DNA of 64,000 nt from Aquipseudomonas alcaligenes (GTDB taxonomy: Bacteria > Pseudomonadota > Gammaproteobacteria > Pseudomonadales > Pseudomonadaceae): contig NZ_FTNW01000005.1 in assembly GCF_900156545.1 (NCBI RefSeq), positions 186,001-250,000 on the forward strand, given 5' to 3'. The position numbers were made by a program, and so were the translations under genes. Positions 1-8,003 of this stretch are shown here, in pieces. How positions within the stretch are numbered: the stretch's first letter is position 1; every line of letters begins with the position of its first letter. The notes under the pieces were generated by a model. That model had not been told where the DNA came from and ran no database searches. It saw only the letters and a program-made list of their open reading frames with translations.

Positions 1-330
1 ATTCAGGTGCGCTCCATCGTCGGTCGCTTCCTTGAGCACAGCCGCATCTACTACTTCGGTAACGGTGGCGACGAGCAGCTGTTCCTCTCCAGTGCCGACT
101 GGATGGAGCGCAACCTCGACAAGCGCGTGGAGACCTGCTTCCCGGTGGAGGGCAAGAAGCTCATCACCCGGGTCAAGAAGGAGCTGGAAAGCTACCTCAC
201 CGACAACACCCAGGCCTGGCTGCTGCAGCCGGATGGTCGCTACCAGCGCATCACGCCGTTCGGCAACGCCAACCCGCGCAACGCCCAGGCGGCGCTGCTG
301 GAAAAGCTGACCGCACCGCAGGTACGTTGA
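1..330 (+). CDS. ppk: Polyphosphate kinase 1, C-terminal fragment
   Basis: The last 109 codons of a gene that begins left of the window; the frame is open from base 1 to the TGA at 328-330. The residues ([16 protein letters not shown], then [14 protein letters not shown]) are those of the C-terminal domain of polyphosphate kinase 1. This enzyme polymerises the ATP gamma-phosphate into inorganic polyphosphate on the inner membrane face. The catalytic histidines lie upstream and cannot be checked here. A palindrome 41 bases after the stop could end its transcript. The in-frame GTG at base 7 is internal, not a start. Confidence 0.93.
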   Translation: MQVRSIVGRFLEHSRIYYFGNGGDEQLFLSSADWMERNLDKRVETCFPVEGKKLITRVKKELESYLTDNTQAWLLQPDGRYQRITPFGNANPRNAQAALLEKLTAPQVR

Positions 331-371
331 CCTCCAGGACCCCTGGCAGGTCGGCAGCGGCGTGGATGGCT

Positions 372-397
372 CCCCTCTCCCGTTTACGGGAGAGGGG
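372..397. repeat. CCCTCTCCC-type palindrome, copy 1
   Basis: An 11-bp perfect inverted repeat (CCCCTCTCCCG, loop TTTA, CGGGAGAGGGG). It belongs to a family of similar palindromes found in several gaps of this window. It may help end ppk transcription, but no U-tract follows. Confidence 0.75.
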
Positions 398-431
398 CAG
401 GGGAGATGGCTGTTGCGGCCCCTCTCCCTAG

Positions 432-454
432 CCCTCTCCCCGCCGGGGAGAGGG
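432..454. repeat. CCCTCTCCC-type palindrome, copy 2
   Basis: A 10-bp perfect inverted repeat (CCCTCTCCCC, loop GCC, GGGGAGAGGG) just beyond the 3' end of the convergent DUF4399 gene. With copy 1 it fills most of the 149-bp gap between ppk and that gene, which otherwise holds nothing recognised. Confidence 0.75.
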
Positions 455-479
455 AATGTCCGAGCCACGGTCGTGGCTG

Positions 480-920
480 CTATTGCACGGTGATCCGGAT
501 CTTCTCGGAGATCACTGGCGGGTCCATCGGCACGTGGTGTTTGTCGCCGATCAGCAGCTGCAGCGTGTGGGTGCCCGGCGGCAGGGTCAGCTCGGTTTCC
601 GTCTGGCCCTTGCCGAAATGCAGAATCTGTTCGGTCGCCGGCAGGGGCGCATCCAGCAGTGGCAGCGTGGTGACATCCACCAGCAGGTGATGATGCCCGG
701 TCGCGGGCACATCAATCCCGGCCGGCGCCACGCCCATGCCTTTCAGGCCGAATCTGACGGTGAAGGTCTGGCCGACGGTGGCGCCATCCTGCGGCGTGAT
801 GAAATACACTTGGGCGCCTTCCGGCGCGGGGAGCTGGGGCACCGAATTGTCGGCCGGGGCCAGGACGGGTAGCGAGCAGAGCAGGGCGGTCAGCCCCAGG
901 GGCAGTAGCAATGGACGCAT
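480..920 (-). CDS. DUF4399 family exported protein
   Basis: A 146-residue protein with an N-terminal signal peptide (MRPLLLPLGLTALLCSLPVL, cleavage probably near residue 23). The body resembles DUF4399 proteins: a small beta-rich periplasmic domain with the pieces VYFITPQDGATV, GHHHLLVD, and LPPGTHTLQLLIGD near the C-terminus. A Shine-Dalgarno AGGAG lies 7 bases before the ATG. The gene is convergent with ppk. Its function is unknown; the HHH run could bind a metal, but that is only a guess from composition. Confidence 0.8.
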   Translation of the reverse strand: MRPLLLPLGLTALLCSLPVLAPADNSVPQLPAPEGAQVYFITPQDGATVGQTFTVRFGLKGMGVAPAGIDVPATGHHHLLVDVTTLPLLDAPLPATEQILHFGKGQTETELTLPPGTHTLQLLIGDKHHVPMDPPVISEKIRITVQ

Positions 921-983
921 GGCAGGCTCCTGTGCGTAGAGGGTCCTGCTCTGACCTTAGGCGCTACGGCGCCTGGCGCCGGG

Positions 984-1481
984 TCAGTCGTCGCCTTGTT
1001 CCAGGCGGGCCAGTTCGGCAGCCGCCTCGGCCAGCTGGGTCTCGTTGAACACCTGGACGCCGTGGCGCTTGAGCAGGGCTGCCGTGACGCCCTCGCCGGC
1101 GACCAGGGTGCCGTTGAAGTGGCCGTCGTAATTGTGCGTGTTGCCGCAGGACGGGCTGCGCGCCTTGAGCACGGCGACCCGCAAACCGTGCTGCTGGGCC
1201 AGGCGCAGGGCGATCTCGGCACCGGCGACGAAGGCCGCCGTGACATCGGCGCCATCGTCGGTCAGCACCGGCAGGCGCCCGTCGAGCACCGCGCCGCCCT
1301 GGCCGCCGGGAATTTCCGCCGGCGGGCGTGGCGTCGGCAGGCCGCCGGCCACTTCGGGGCACAGTGGCACGATGCGGCCCTCGTCCTGCCAGCGTTGCAG
1401 CAGATCGTAGGGCCCGTGGGCGCCGCCGTCGTAGCGAACCTTGTGGCCGAGCAGGCAACGGCTGACCAGCAGCTTTTCCAT
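984..1481 (-). CDS. DUF523 family protein
   Basis: A 165-residue cytosolic protein of the DUF523 family, with the typical opening (KLLVSRCLLGHKVRYDGG), an LCPEVAGGLPTPRPPAEI segment and the AVLKARSPSCG motif. The conserved cysteines suggest metal or Fe-S binding, but no reaction is established as far as I know. Two adjacent ATGs exist at 1484 and 1481. GGAGG lies 1 base before the first and 4 bases before the second, so the second is preferred. A farther in-frame ATG at 1514 lies inside the REP-like hairpin and is unlikely. Confidence 0.82.
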   Translation of the reverse strand: MEKLLVSRCLLGHKVRYDGGAHGPYDLLQRWQDEGRIVPLCPEVAGGLPTPRPPAEIPGGQGGAVLDGRLPVLTDDGADVTAAFVAGAEIALRLAQQHGLRVAVLKARSPSCGNTHNYDGHFNGTLVAGEGVTAALLKRHGVQVFNETQLAEAAAELARLEQGDD

Positions 1482-1498
1482 CATTCCTCCAAGGTTCG

Positions 1499-1552
1499 CG
1501 TAGGGCGGGTGCACCCCGCGCGATCGGCAGCGCGGGTTGCACCCGCCCTACG
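1499..1552. repeat. REP-like long hairpin
   Basis: Two 23-base arms, 1499-1521 and 1530-1552, are inverted copies with one mismatch, separated by GATCGGCA. The arms begin CGTAGGGCGGGTGCA, a pattern typical of Pseudomonas extragenic palindromes. It sits between the DUF523 gene and the oxygenase gene. This is the only copy noticed in the window. Confidence 0.75.
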
Positions 1553-1612
1553 CCGTGACTGAAAGCGCATGTGACAGTGCCGCCCTCTCCCGGGGAAAGC
1601 GGGGAGCATGCT

Positions 1613-2221
1613 TCAGCGCCGCCTGAACCAGCCGGTCAGCGACAGGCGTTCGCGGGTGGCCGGCAGCACTTCGTGGGGCAGCTCGGCGGAGATGAACAGC
1701 ACCAGGGTGCCGGCGGTGGGCAGCACGTCCAGCTCGGTATCGTCCGCCAGGTACAGGCGCAACGCGCCACCCTGCTCGGCCTGCCAGGCCTCGTTGAGGT
1801 AGTACACGGCACTGACAGTGCGCCGGTCATCGTCGCGGAAACGGTCGAGGTGCTTCTGGTAGAAGGCGCCCGGCGGGTAGCAGGCGAAGTGGCACTCGAA
1901 ATCTTCCAGGCCGAGATAGAAGGCCTGGTTGAGGGCGCTGCGCAATTCGTCCATGGCCTGCAGGTAGCCGTCGCTCGGCGCGCTCTGGCCGTGTTCCAGC
2001 CACTGGATGCTGTCACCGCGGATGCCCTCGCGCACTGCCAGGCCCTGGCCGCGGCCGACCCCGGCCGGGCTGAGGACGCCTGCGCGGGCGCGCTTGCGGC
2101 ACTCTTCGGCCAGTTCGTGGGTCAGAGTGGCAGGCAGGACGTTGTCCAGCCGTGACCAGCCGCGTGCGGCCAGGTCGTCGATGATCTGCGGCAGGTGCCG
2201 CTGGAGAAGTTGCTCGTGCAT
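1613..2221 (-). CDS. 2OG-Fe(II) oxygenase family protein
   Basis: A 202-residue protein of the prolyl-4-hydroxylase-like 2-oxoglutarate/Fe(II) dioxygenase superfamily. The jelly-roll metal set is visible: HLDRF gives the HxD pair near residue 124, LPHEVLPA gives the distal His, and the Arg in TRERLSLTGWF would bind 2-oxoglutarate. The AFYLGLEDFECHFACYPPG region before the HxD motif is typical. The substrate is unknown; relatives hydroxylate protein prolines. It is encoded alone, divergent from the DUF2059 gene. It is unrelated in sequence to the PhyH-type PhnY enzymes that would be relevant to the phosphonate locus. Confidence 0.82.
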   Translation of the reverse strand: MHEQLLQRHLPQIIDDLAARGWSRLDNVLPATLTHELAEECRKRARAGVLSPAGVGRGQGLAVREGIRGDSIQWLEHGQSAPSDGYLQAMDELRSALNQAFYLGLEDFECHFACYPPGAFYQKHLDRFRDDDRRTVSAVYYLNEAWQAEQGGALRLYLADDTELDVLPTAGTLVLFISAELPHEVLPATRERLSLTGWFRRR

Positions 2222-2284
2222 GGCGGGATTCTACCAGCGTCGCTCGCGCGCCCCTACAATAGCCGCGCCCTACAGGAGTGCCCC

Positions 2285-3052
2285 ATGCGCGTCGTCTTTG
2301 CTCTGTTCCTGCTGCTGTGCAGCGCCACCGTCCTCGCCGACGATCATGCCCGGCTCTATCAGAGCGCCGGCTGGCCGGAGCAGCGCGCGCATTTCGGCGA
2401 GGCCCTCAAGGCGGCCCAGCAGCGTTACCAGGCCAGCCTGCCGCCGGCGGTTTACCAGGCGCTGGTGAACAACAGCGACCAGCGCTTCGCGCCGGCGGCC
2501 ATGGAGCAGCGCGCCCTGGCGGCCCTGCGCATGAGCCTGGCCGACCCGCAGCCGGCACTGCAGTTCTTCGAGTCGCCGCTGGGGCGCCGCATCATCGCCG
2601 CCGAAACCCGCGCCACCGCGCGCGACCAGCTGGCCGCGCATGCCAATGGCCTGCCCCGGGTCGAGGCCGACGCCACCCGGCGCCTGCTGATTCGTCACCT
2701 GGCCCAGGCCCTGCCGGCCACTGCCGCCGGCGCCGAGGTCAGCCTGGCGCTGGCCTCGGTGGCGGCCGACAGCCTGAGTTCGATGGTGCCCGGTCTGTTC
2801 GGCGGCGAGCAGGCGCAGATGCTGGTACAGAGCCAGCGCGAGCGCCTGATGCAGCAGATCGAGGGCGATATCGACAACACCCTGCTGTATGTCTACCGCG
2901 ACCTTTCCGACCCGGAGCTGGACGAGTTCGTCAGCTTCGCCCAGTCCGCCGGCGGCAAGGCTTACTACCAGGCCGCGCTGGCCGCGCTGCGCGCCGGGCT
3001 GGCGGCAGGCCAGAGCGGCGGCGACCTGCAGCCGGCTCAGCAGGGCATCTAG
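2285..3052 (+). CDS. DUF2059 family exported protein
   Basis: A 255-residue protein with a clear signal peptide (MRVVFALFLLLCSATVLA, cut before DDHAR). The C-terminal half carries a DUF2059-like helical region (LLYVYRDLSDPELDEFVSFA, then GGKAYYQAALAALRAGL). The ATG at 2285 is preceded by AGGAG at 2274-2278 and gives a proper signal sequence, so an upstream in-frame start is rejected. Likely periplasmic, function unknown. It is convergent with the hydrolase gene; the 68-bp gap between them holds nothing recognised. Confidence 0.82.
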   Translation: MRVVFALFLLLCSATVLADDHARLYQSAGWPEQRAHFGEALKAAQQRYQASLPPAVYQALVNNSDQRFAPAAMEQRALAALRMSLADPQPALQFFESPLGRRIIAAETRATARDQLAAHANGLPRVEADATRRLLIRHLAQALPATAAGAEVSLALASVAADSLSSMVPGLFGGEQAQMLVQSQRERLMQQIEGDIDNTLLYVYRDLSDPELDEFVSFAQSAGGKAYYQAALAALRAGLAAGQSGGDLQPAQQGI

Positions 3053-3120
3053 CGGCGTGGGCGAGTCTCGTCGGTGCACGGGCAGCGCCGCCCCCGGATT
3101 GCATCTGGGCTACTGGGTGA

Positions 3121-4083
3121 TTAGCGCAGGCGCTCGCTGAGGAAGGCGAAGTAACGCCGGCGGATGTCCTCGTGCTCGTTGACCAGGTGGTGCCGTGCGC
3201 CAGGCAGGCGCAGGATCTCCGGCTGGTCGAACTTGTCCTGCAGCACCTGCAGGTTATGCCGCCAGTCCACCGTCATGTCGTCCTCGCCCTGCACCACCAG
3301 CGGGTTCAGGGGACTGCGCGGCGCGCGCTCCAGACGCGGTATCCAGCGGGCCAGGGCGCCGACCCAGGCGGTCGGCAGGTGGCGTGGCTGCAGCGGGTCG
3401 CGATGGCGCAGGAACTCGAGGAACGCGGTATCGGTGGAGTTCTCCGAGAAGCGTCGGGGAATCTCGCGGCGGAACGGGCCGATCAGGTGATAGCTGAGCT
3501 TGGACAGACCCCAGGCGCGCGGCCGGACCAGCGGCGCCAGGAGAATGGTGGCGCCAGGCTCCGGGCGTTTATCGCCGAGCAGGAGGAAATCCAGCAGGAT
3601 GGCGCCGCCGGTGCTTTGCCCGCACAGGTGCCAGGGTTGCGGCAGGTCGAGGCTGGCGGCCTCGGCGAACAGTCCCAGCAGGGCGCGCTGGTAGGCGGAG
3701 AAGTCGTCGATGCTGGCGCGTGGCCCGGCGGACAGGCCGTGGCCCGGCAGGTCGCAGGCCAGCACGGCGAGGTTTTCGCCCAGGGCCCAGTCGATCACGT
3801 GGCGGTACAGGCCCATGTGGTCGTAGTAGCCGTGCAGCAGGATCAGCGTCGCCCTCGGCTCCGGCGGCAGCCACAGCTGGGCCACCAGGTCCAGCCCGTC
3901 GCTCTGGAAGCGGCCGAGGCGGCTATGCACGCGACCGTGCTGCGGCAGGTCCAGGCCGTAGTAGCGCTGGTAGGCCAGGACCTCGTCCGCCGACTCCGCC
4001 AGGGCCGCGGCCAAGGGTCGCAGGCCGGCACGCAGGCGCTCGGGCTGGAAGAGCTCTGGCAGGGACTGGGGCATGGCGGTCAT
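3121..4083 (-). CDS. Alpha/beta hydrolase, lysophospholipase-like
   Basis: A 320-residue alpha/beta hydrolase of the serine aminopeptidase S33 / monoacylglycerol lipase type. The oxyanion region is LILLHGYYDHMGLYRHVIDW. The nucleophile elbow is GQSTGG. The acid is probably the Asp in VVQGEDDMTVDW, and the His lies in GARHHLVNE near the C-terminus. No signal peptide is seen, so it is probably cytosolic or peripheral. The likely role is cleavage of a lipid or other ester; the substrate cannot be told. An ATG three codons downstream at 4074 is an equally possible start. Confidence 0.83.
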   Translation of the reverse strand: MTAMPQSLPELFQPERLRAGLRPLAAALAESADEVLAYQRYYGLDLPQHGRVHSRLGRFQSDGLDLVAQLWLPPEPRATLILLHGYYDHMGLYRHVIDWALGENLAVLACDLPGHGLSAGPRASIDDFSAYQRALLGLFAEAASLDLPQPWHLCGQSTGGAILLDFLLLGDKRPEPGATILLAPLVRPRAWGLSKLSYHLIGPFRREIPRRFSENSTDTAFLEFLRHRDPLQPRHLPTAWVGALARWIPRLERAPRSPLNPLVVQGEDDMTVDWRHNLQVLQDKFDQPEILRLPGARHHLVNEHEDIRRRYFAFLSERLR

Positions 4084-4171
4084 GGCATCTTCGCTGGGGT
4101 GGGTGACAGCCGATATTCAGCTGTCGGGCGCGGCGTGGCAAGCTAGGCCCCTTTTCTTCGTGTCTTCGCTC

Positions 4172-4741
4172 ATGCATTCCCGTCGCCGCATCATCATCGC
4201 CAGCCTCCTCGCACTGCTCTGGCTGGCCGCCATGCTGGCCGCCTTCTGGTGGTTCCAGGCCCGCTATATCCGCCCGTTCGACGAGCGCACCGAGCTGTTC
4301 ATCGGCAGCCAGCTGCGCCTTCCGGCGGAGCTGGCCGGGCCCGGGGCGATCCGCCTGGTGCACTTCTGGGACCCGGCCTGCCCGTGCAATGTCGGCAACC
4401 AGCAGCACCTCGGCGAGCTGGTCGAGCAGTTCGCGCCGCGTGGCGTGCAGTTCTATGCGGTACAGAAGGCCGGCAGCGAGGGCCGCCTGCCGGACAACCT
4501 GCAGCAGCTGCAGCCCCTGCCGGCGCTGCCCGGCAGCGAGAGCCTGGCAGCCAGCCCGGCGGTGGCGATCTGGGACCAGCAGGGCCGGCTCGCCTACTTC
4601 GGCCCGTACAGCGAGGGTGCCCTGTGCACATCCAGCAACAGCTTCATCGAGCCGATCCTCGAGGCGCTGGTGGCGGGGCGCTCGGTGCAGGCTGACAGCA
4701 ACCTGGCGGTGGGTTGCTTCTGCGACTGGCAACCCGAGTGA
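4172..4741 (+). CDS. DUF6436 thioredoxin-like membrane-anchored protein
   Basis: A 189-residue protein with one N-terminal membrane segment (residues about 7-27, RRRIIIASLLALLWLAAMLA) and a thioredoxin-fold-like periplasmic domain. A redox-type site WDPACPCNVGN with a CPC motif follows a short beta strand (IRLVHFW). Extra cysteines occur in GALCTSS and in the C-terminal VGCFCDW. It resembles the DUF6436 family in Pseudomonas. The ATG at 4172 is chosen because it directly precedes the basic residues and hydrophobic anchor; an upstream start would overlap the promoter area of the divergent hydrolase gene. A role in thiol-disulfide chemistry is an inference from the motif. Confidence 0.75.
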   Translation: MHSRRRIIIASLLALLWLAAMLAAFWWFQARYIRPFDERTELFIGSQLRLPAELAGPGAIRLVHFWDPACPCNVGNQQHLGELVEQFAPRGVQFYAVQKAGSEGRLPDNLQQLQPLPALPGSESLAASPAVAIWDQQGRLAYFGPYSEGALCTSSNSFIEPILEALVAGRSVQADSNLAVGCFCDWQPE

Positions 4742-4780
4742 CCCTGGCAGGGTGTGGAGAAGATATCGGGCTATAATTCC

Positions 4781-4816
4781 TGTACAGTGTTTTGGTTTTG
4801 TACAGTTTTTTGCTCA
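4781..4816. promoter_or_regulatory. TGTACA repeat operator upstream of MCP gene
   Basis: TGTACA at 4781-4786 and 4799-4804, separated by exactly 12 bases, followed 6 bases later by a degenerate copy TGCTCA at 4811-4816. A TATAAT box lies just upstream at 4772-4777. The second site and its tail (TGTACAGTTTTTTG) match the region upstream of the BLUF gene at 54648. The T(G/A)TACA-N12-TGTA(C/T)A pattern is the one I recall for class II LitR/CarH light-responsive regulators in Pseudomonas. No such regulator is encoded in the window. Confidence 0.55.
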
Positions 4817-4843
4817 GGATGAGCCTCTACCCCCGGTGAGTGC

Positions 4844-6352
4844 ATGAATTCGTCCGCTTTCAGTCTCGACGCCCACTATCGCCGTGCCGACCGCATCATG
4901 CTGGCCGTGCTGTGGCTGATGTTTCTCTATTCCCTCGGGCTGGCCGCCTGGCACGGTACCTGGGGGCAGGCGCTGCTGGTCGGCGGCGGTACCGCAGCGG
5001 CACTGACTGCGCTCTACGCGCTGGTACCCGGCAGTCGCCTGATGCGCTGCTGCGTGGGGCTGGCCTTCATGGTCATGTCTGCCCTGCACATCAACCAGAG
5101 CGGGGGTGTGCTGGAGATGCACTTTGGCATCTTCGTGCTGCTGGCCTTCCTCGTCTATTACCGCGACTGGTTGCCGATCGTGCTGGCCGCCGGCCTGATT
5201 GCCGTCCATCACCTGGCCTTCTTCGCTCTGCAACAGCAGGGTGTGGGTGTGTACGTGGTGCCCCAGGGCAGTTGGGGCGTGATTCTGCTGCATGCCTTCT
5301 ATGTGGTGCTGGAGAGCGCGATCCTCATCTACCTGGCACGCCAGGCCTATGCCGAGGCGCGTGAAGGCGAGGCCCTGCTGCAGGTGGTCGAGGGGCTGAC
5401 GGCCGAGGAGGAGCGCATCGATTTGCGGCTGCGCGGCAGTCAGGTCGGACCGGTGATCCAGCGCTTCAATCACTTCCTCGCCCAGTTGGAGGCGATGGTG
5501 GGCGAGGTGGTCGAGGATACCCAGGGGCTGGCGGCGACTGGCGATAGCCTGGCCCGTGCCACCCGCCAGTTGCGCGAGGGTTCCGGGCGCCAGCTGGGCG
5601 AAATCTCGCAGATGTCCAGCGCCATGCATGAAATGAGCGTGGCCATCGACGAGGTTGCCGGGCATGCCCAACAGGCGGCACTGGCCACCGAGGCAGCCAC
5701 CAGCAAGGCGGCCGAGGGCCGCGCAGCGGTGAAGCAGAGTGCCGAGGAGATCGGCCGTCTGGCGGCGCGCATCGACGGCACCGGTGCCGAGGTGCAGGCT
5801 CTGGCCGAGCAGTCGCAACAGATCGGCCGGGTGCTGGAGGTGATCCGCGCCATCGCCGAGCAGACCAACCTGCTGGCGCTGAATGCCGCCATCGAGGCCG
5901 CGCGTGCCGGCGAGCAGGGACGCGGCTTTGCCGTGGTGGCCGACGAGGTGCGCAACCTGGCGCAGAAGACGGCCGTCTCGACTGCGGAAATTCAGGACAT
6001 CATTGCTCGCCTGCAGCACAGCAGCCGCCAGGCCGCCAGTGCCATGCAGGAGAGTCAGGCAGGCGTGGTGCGGTGCGTCGAGGACAGCCGGCAGGCCGGC
6101 GAGCTGCTGCTGGCCATCGTCGCGGAGATCGAGGCCATCAGCCAGATGAGCACGCTGATCGCGGCGGCGACCAACGAGCAGGCCAAGGCCAGTTCCGAAG
6201 TTAGCCAACACCTGAGCGAGGTGCAGCGGGTGGCCGAGCAGAATGCCGAGGACGCCGGCGTGCTTGATGGCGACAGCCTGCGGCTGCGCGAGCTGGCGCG
6301 GCGCCTGGGGATTCTCAGTGCACGCTTCACGGTCGGCCAGCCGCCGCGCTGA
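4844..6352 (+). CDS. Methyl-accepting chemotaxis protein with polytopic membrane sensor
   Basis: A 502-residue receptor. Residues 19-165 form about six membrane helices with almost no periplasmic loop, unlike the usual two-helix receptors. They carry histidines at 82, 93, 122, 123 and 150, the middle ones in MHFGIFV and AVHHLAF. A short HAMP-like linker follows ([16 protein letters not shown], near 201-216), then a long coiled-coil signalling domain whose hairpin tip ([18 protein letters not shown], near 337-354) would contact CheA/CheW. No C-terminal CheR-binding pentapeptide is present. The in-membrane design suggests sensing of a membrane-linked cue such as redox state, a lipid-soluble molecule or a bound cofactor; that is inference. 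TGTACA repeats upstream suggest regulated expression. Confidence 0.88.
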   Translation: MNSSAFSLDAHYRRADRIMLAVLWLMFLYSLGLAAWHGTWGQALLVGGGTAAALTALYALVPGSRLMRCCVGLAFMVMSALHINQSGGVLEMHFGIFVLLAFLVYYRDWLPIVLAAGLIAVHHLAFFALQQQGVGVYVVPQGSWGVILLHAFYVVLESAILIYLARQAYAEAREGEALLQVVEGLTAEEERIDLRLRGSQVGPVIQRFNHFLAQLEAMVGEVVEDTQGLAATGDSLARATRQLREGSGRQLGEISQMSSAMHEMSVAIDEVAGHAQQAALATEAATSKAAEGRAAVKQSAEEIGRLAARIDGTGAEVQALAEQSQQIGRVLEVIRAIAEQTNLLALNAAIEAARAGEQGRGFAVVADEVRNLAQKTAVSTAEIQDIIARLQHSSRQAASAMQESQAGVVRCVEDSRQAGELLLAIVAEIEAISQMSTLIAAATNEQAKASSEVSQHLSEVQRVAEQNAEDAGVLDGDSLRLRELARRLGILSARFTVGQPPR

Positions 6353-6355
6353 GGC

Positions 6356-7105
6356 TCAGGGCAACGCCAGCCGGACGTCGCCAATGGGCTCGCCATTGCG
6401 GTCGAAGCTGCGCTCCAGCAGCTCCAGACCGCCGTCGCGTTGCAGCACCAGGGCGGTGCTGGCGCGGGTGCCATAGCCGGGGCCGACGATGAAGATGGTG
6501 GCCAGCAACATTTCCCAGTCCAGGCCCACGCCGGTATCCGGCAGCAGCGTACGGGGAGGTTGCTGGCGGTCCGCCAGCAGCTCCACCAGCTGCAGGGGCT
6601 CGGCGGCGTCGAGTGCCGCGGCGAGACTGGAGCTGGCGCGCAGCACCTTGGGCCAAGGCGTGTCCAGGTCGGCATTGGACAGACCGTAGAGGCCGGGCTG
6701 CAGACGCTCAACCTCGCCCCGCTCGGAGTTGAGAAAGAACAGCCCGTGGCGATCGCCCAGCAGCAGGTTGAAGCCGCTGTACTGATCAAGGCATGGCAGT
6801 AGCTCGGCGAGGAAGTCCGCGGCGTCAGCATCGCCGCGCAGGAACTGCACCGGCAGCTCGCCGCGCGAGCGTTCACCCTTGGGTTGGCGCGGGTCGCGGA
6901 TGTTGGTCAGCGCGGCGAAGCGGCCGCCGGCCGTCACGCCCAGCCAGGTACCTCCGGCCAGCAGGTCGCGCCCGGCATACAGGCCGGGTACATCCGGCCA
7001 CTCGGCCAGGGGCAGGCTGGCACGGTCATAGAACTCGTCGCGGTTGGCCGCCAGCACCAGCGGTTGTGGGTGCTCGGGGCGCCAGGCAAAGACGATCAGG
7101 CACAT
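6356..7105 (-). CDS. NRDE family protein (TANGO2-like)
   Basis: A 249-residue protein of the NRDE/TANGO2 family, named for the N-terminal ANRDEF motif seen at residues 20-25. The opening MCLIVFAW places a Cys at position 2, as in Ntn-hydrolase-like members of this family. Further family landmarks are GGTWLGV and FAALTNIRDP. Bacterial members have been linked to heme handling in published work on TANGO2-type proteins; the exact role here is unknown. It is convergent with the MCP gene, with a 3-bp gap. Confidence 0.85.
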   Translation of the reverse strand: MCLIVFAWRPEHPQPLVLAANRDEFYDRASLPLAEWPDVPGLYAGRDLLAGGTWLGVTAGGRFAALTNIRDPRQPKGERSRGELPVQFLRGDADAADFLAELLPCLDQYSGFNLLLGDRHGLFFLNSERGEVERLQPGLYGLSNADLDTPWPKVLRASSSLAAALDAAEPLQLVELLADRQQPPRTLLPDTGVGLDWEMLLATIFIVGPGYGTRASTALVLQRDGGLELLERSFDRNGEPIGDVRLALP

Positions 7106-7210
7106 GTCGGGGTCCGGTTCGGGTATGCGCCGAGCCTACTGCATCCGCCGGGGCAAGTGGAGGCGTCGCACGCCATCCGTTACCATGCCGCTTCGTTTCC
7201 GGGGGTGTGC

Positions 7211-7993
7211 ATGGAATTCCTGCTCTATCTGCTGCTCGGCGCAGCGGCCGGCGTGCTGGCCGGGCTGTTCGGCGTCGGCGGCGGCATCATCATCGTGCCG
7301 GTCCTGGTGCTGAGCTTCACGGCCCAGGGCATCGACCCGGCCGTGCTGACCCACCTGGCCGTGGGCACTTCGCTGGCCACCATCGTATTCACCTCGATCA
7401 ATTCGGTGCTCGAGCACCAGCGCAAGGGCGCGGTGCTGTGGCCGGTCTTCGCCTGGATGACCCTCGGTATCCTGCTCGGCGCCGGTCTCGGCTCGCTCAC
7501 TGCCGCGGCCATTCAGGGGCCGCTGCTGCAGAAGATCATTGGCGTGTTCGCCATCGTCATCGCCATCCAGATGGGCCTGGAGTTGAAACCCAAGGCCGGT
7601 CGCGCGGTCCCAGGCAAGCTGGGGCTGACGGCCGCTGGCGGGGTGATCGGCTGGGCTTCGGCGATCTTCGGCATCGGCGGCGGCTCGCTGACCGTGCCGT
7701 TCCTGACCTGGCGCAGCGTGCCCATGCAGCAGGCGGTGGCGACGTCCTCTGCCTGTGGCCTGCCGATCGCCGCTGCCAGCGCCCTGAGTTTCATGCTGAT
7801 CGGTTGGGGCGAGCCGCAGCTGCCGGAATGGAGCGTCGGTTTCGTCTACCTGCCGGCCATGGCCGGTATCGCCATCACCAGTATGTTCTTCGCCCGCTTC
7901 GGCGCGCGCCTGGCGCACAAGCTGTCGCCACGCCTGCTCAAGCGCCTGTTCGCCCTGCTGTTGCTCTGCGTGGGCGTGAATTTCCTGATCTAA
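7211..7993 (+). CDS. TauE/SafE family sulfite/organosulfonate exporter
   Basis: A 260-residue integral membrane protein with about eight hydrophobic segments in two related halves. Each half contains the family's glycine-rich FGVGGG / FGIGGGS signature (residues near 20 and 155). TauE/SafE permeases move sulfite, sulfoacetate or related small anions across the inner membrane; the substrate here is not known. The ATG at 7211 opens directly into the first helix (MEFLLYLLLGAAAGVLAG). The stop is 10 bases before lgt, so the two genes probably share a transcript. Confidence 0.9.
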   Translation: MEFLLYLLLGAAAGVLAGLFGVGGGIIIVPVLVLSFTAQGIDPAVLTHLAVGTSLATIVFTSINSVLEHQRKGAVLWPVFAWMTLGILLGAGLGSLTAAAIQGPLLQKIIGVFAIVIAIQMGLELKPKAGRAVPGKLGLTAAGGVIGWASAIFGIGGGSLTVPFLTWRSVPMQQAVATSSACGLPIAAASALSFMLIGWGEPQLPEWSVGFVYLPAMAGIAITSMFFARFGARLAHKLSPRLLKRLFALLLLCVGVNFLI

Positions 7994-8003
7994 GGAGTTT
8001 TGA

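Noticed and set aside
360..460. Repeated CCCTCTCCC strings considered as a CRISPR array
   Set aside because: They are short palindromes at irregular distances without uniform spacers and without cas genes.
1613..2221. The 2OG-Fe(II) oxygenase as the missing PhnY/TmpA for the phosphonate locus
   Set aside because: It belongs to the prolyl-hydroxylase-like branch, not the PhyH branch, and is 8 kb away with no operon link.
4814..6211. A 465-codon open frame opposite the chemotaxis receptor gene
   Set aside because: The product is low-complexity Leu/Gly/His-rich with no domain; the MCP signalling domain lies on the plus strand.
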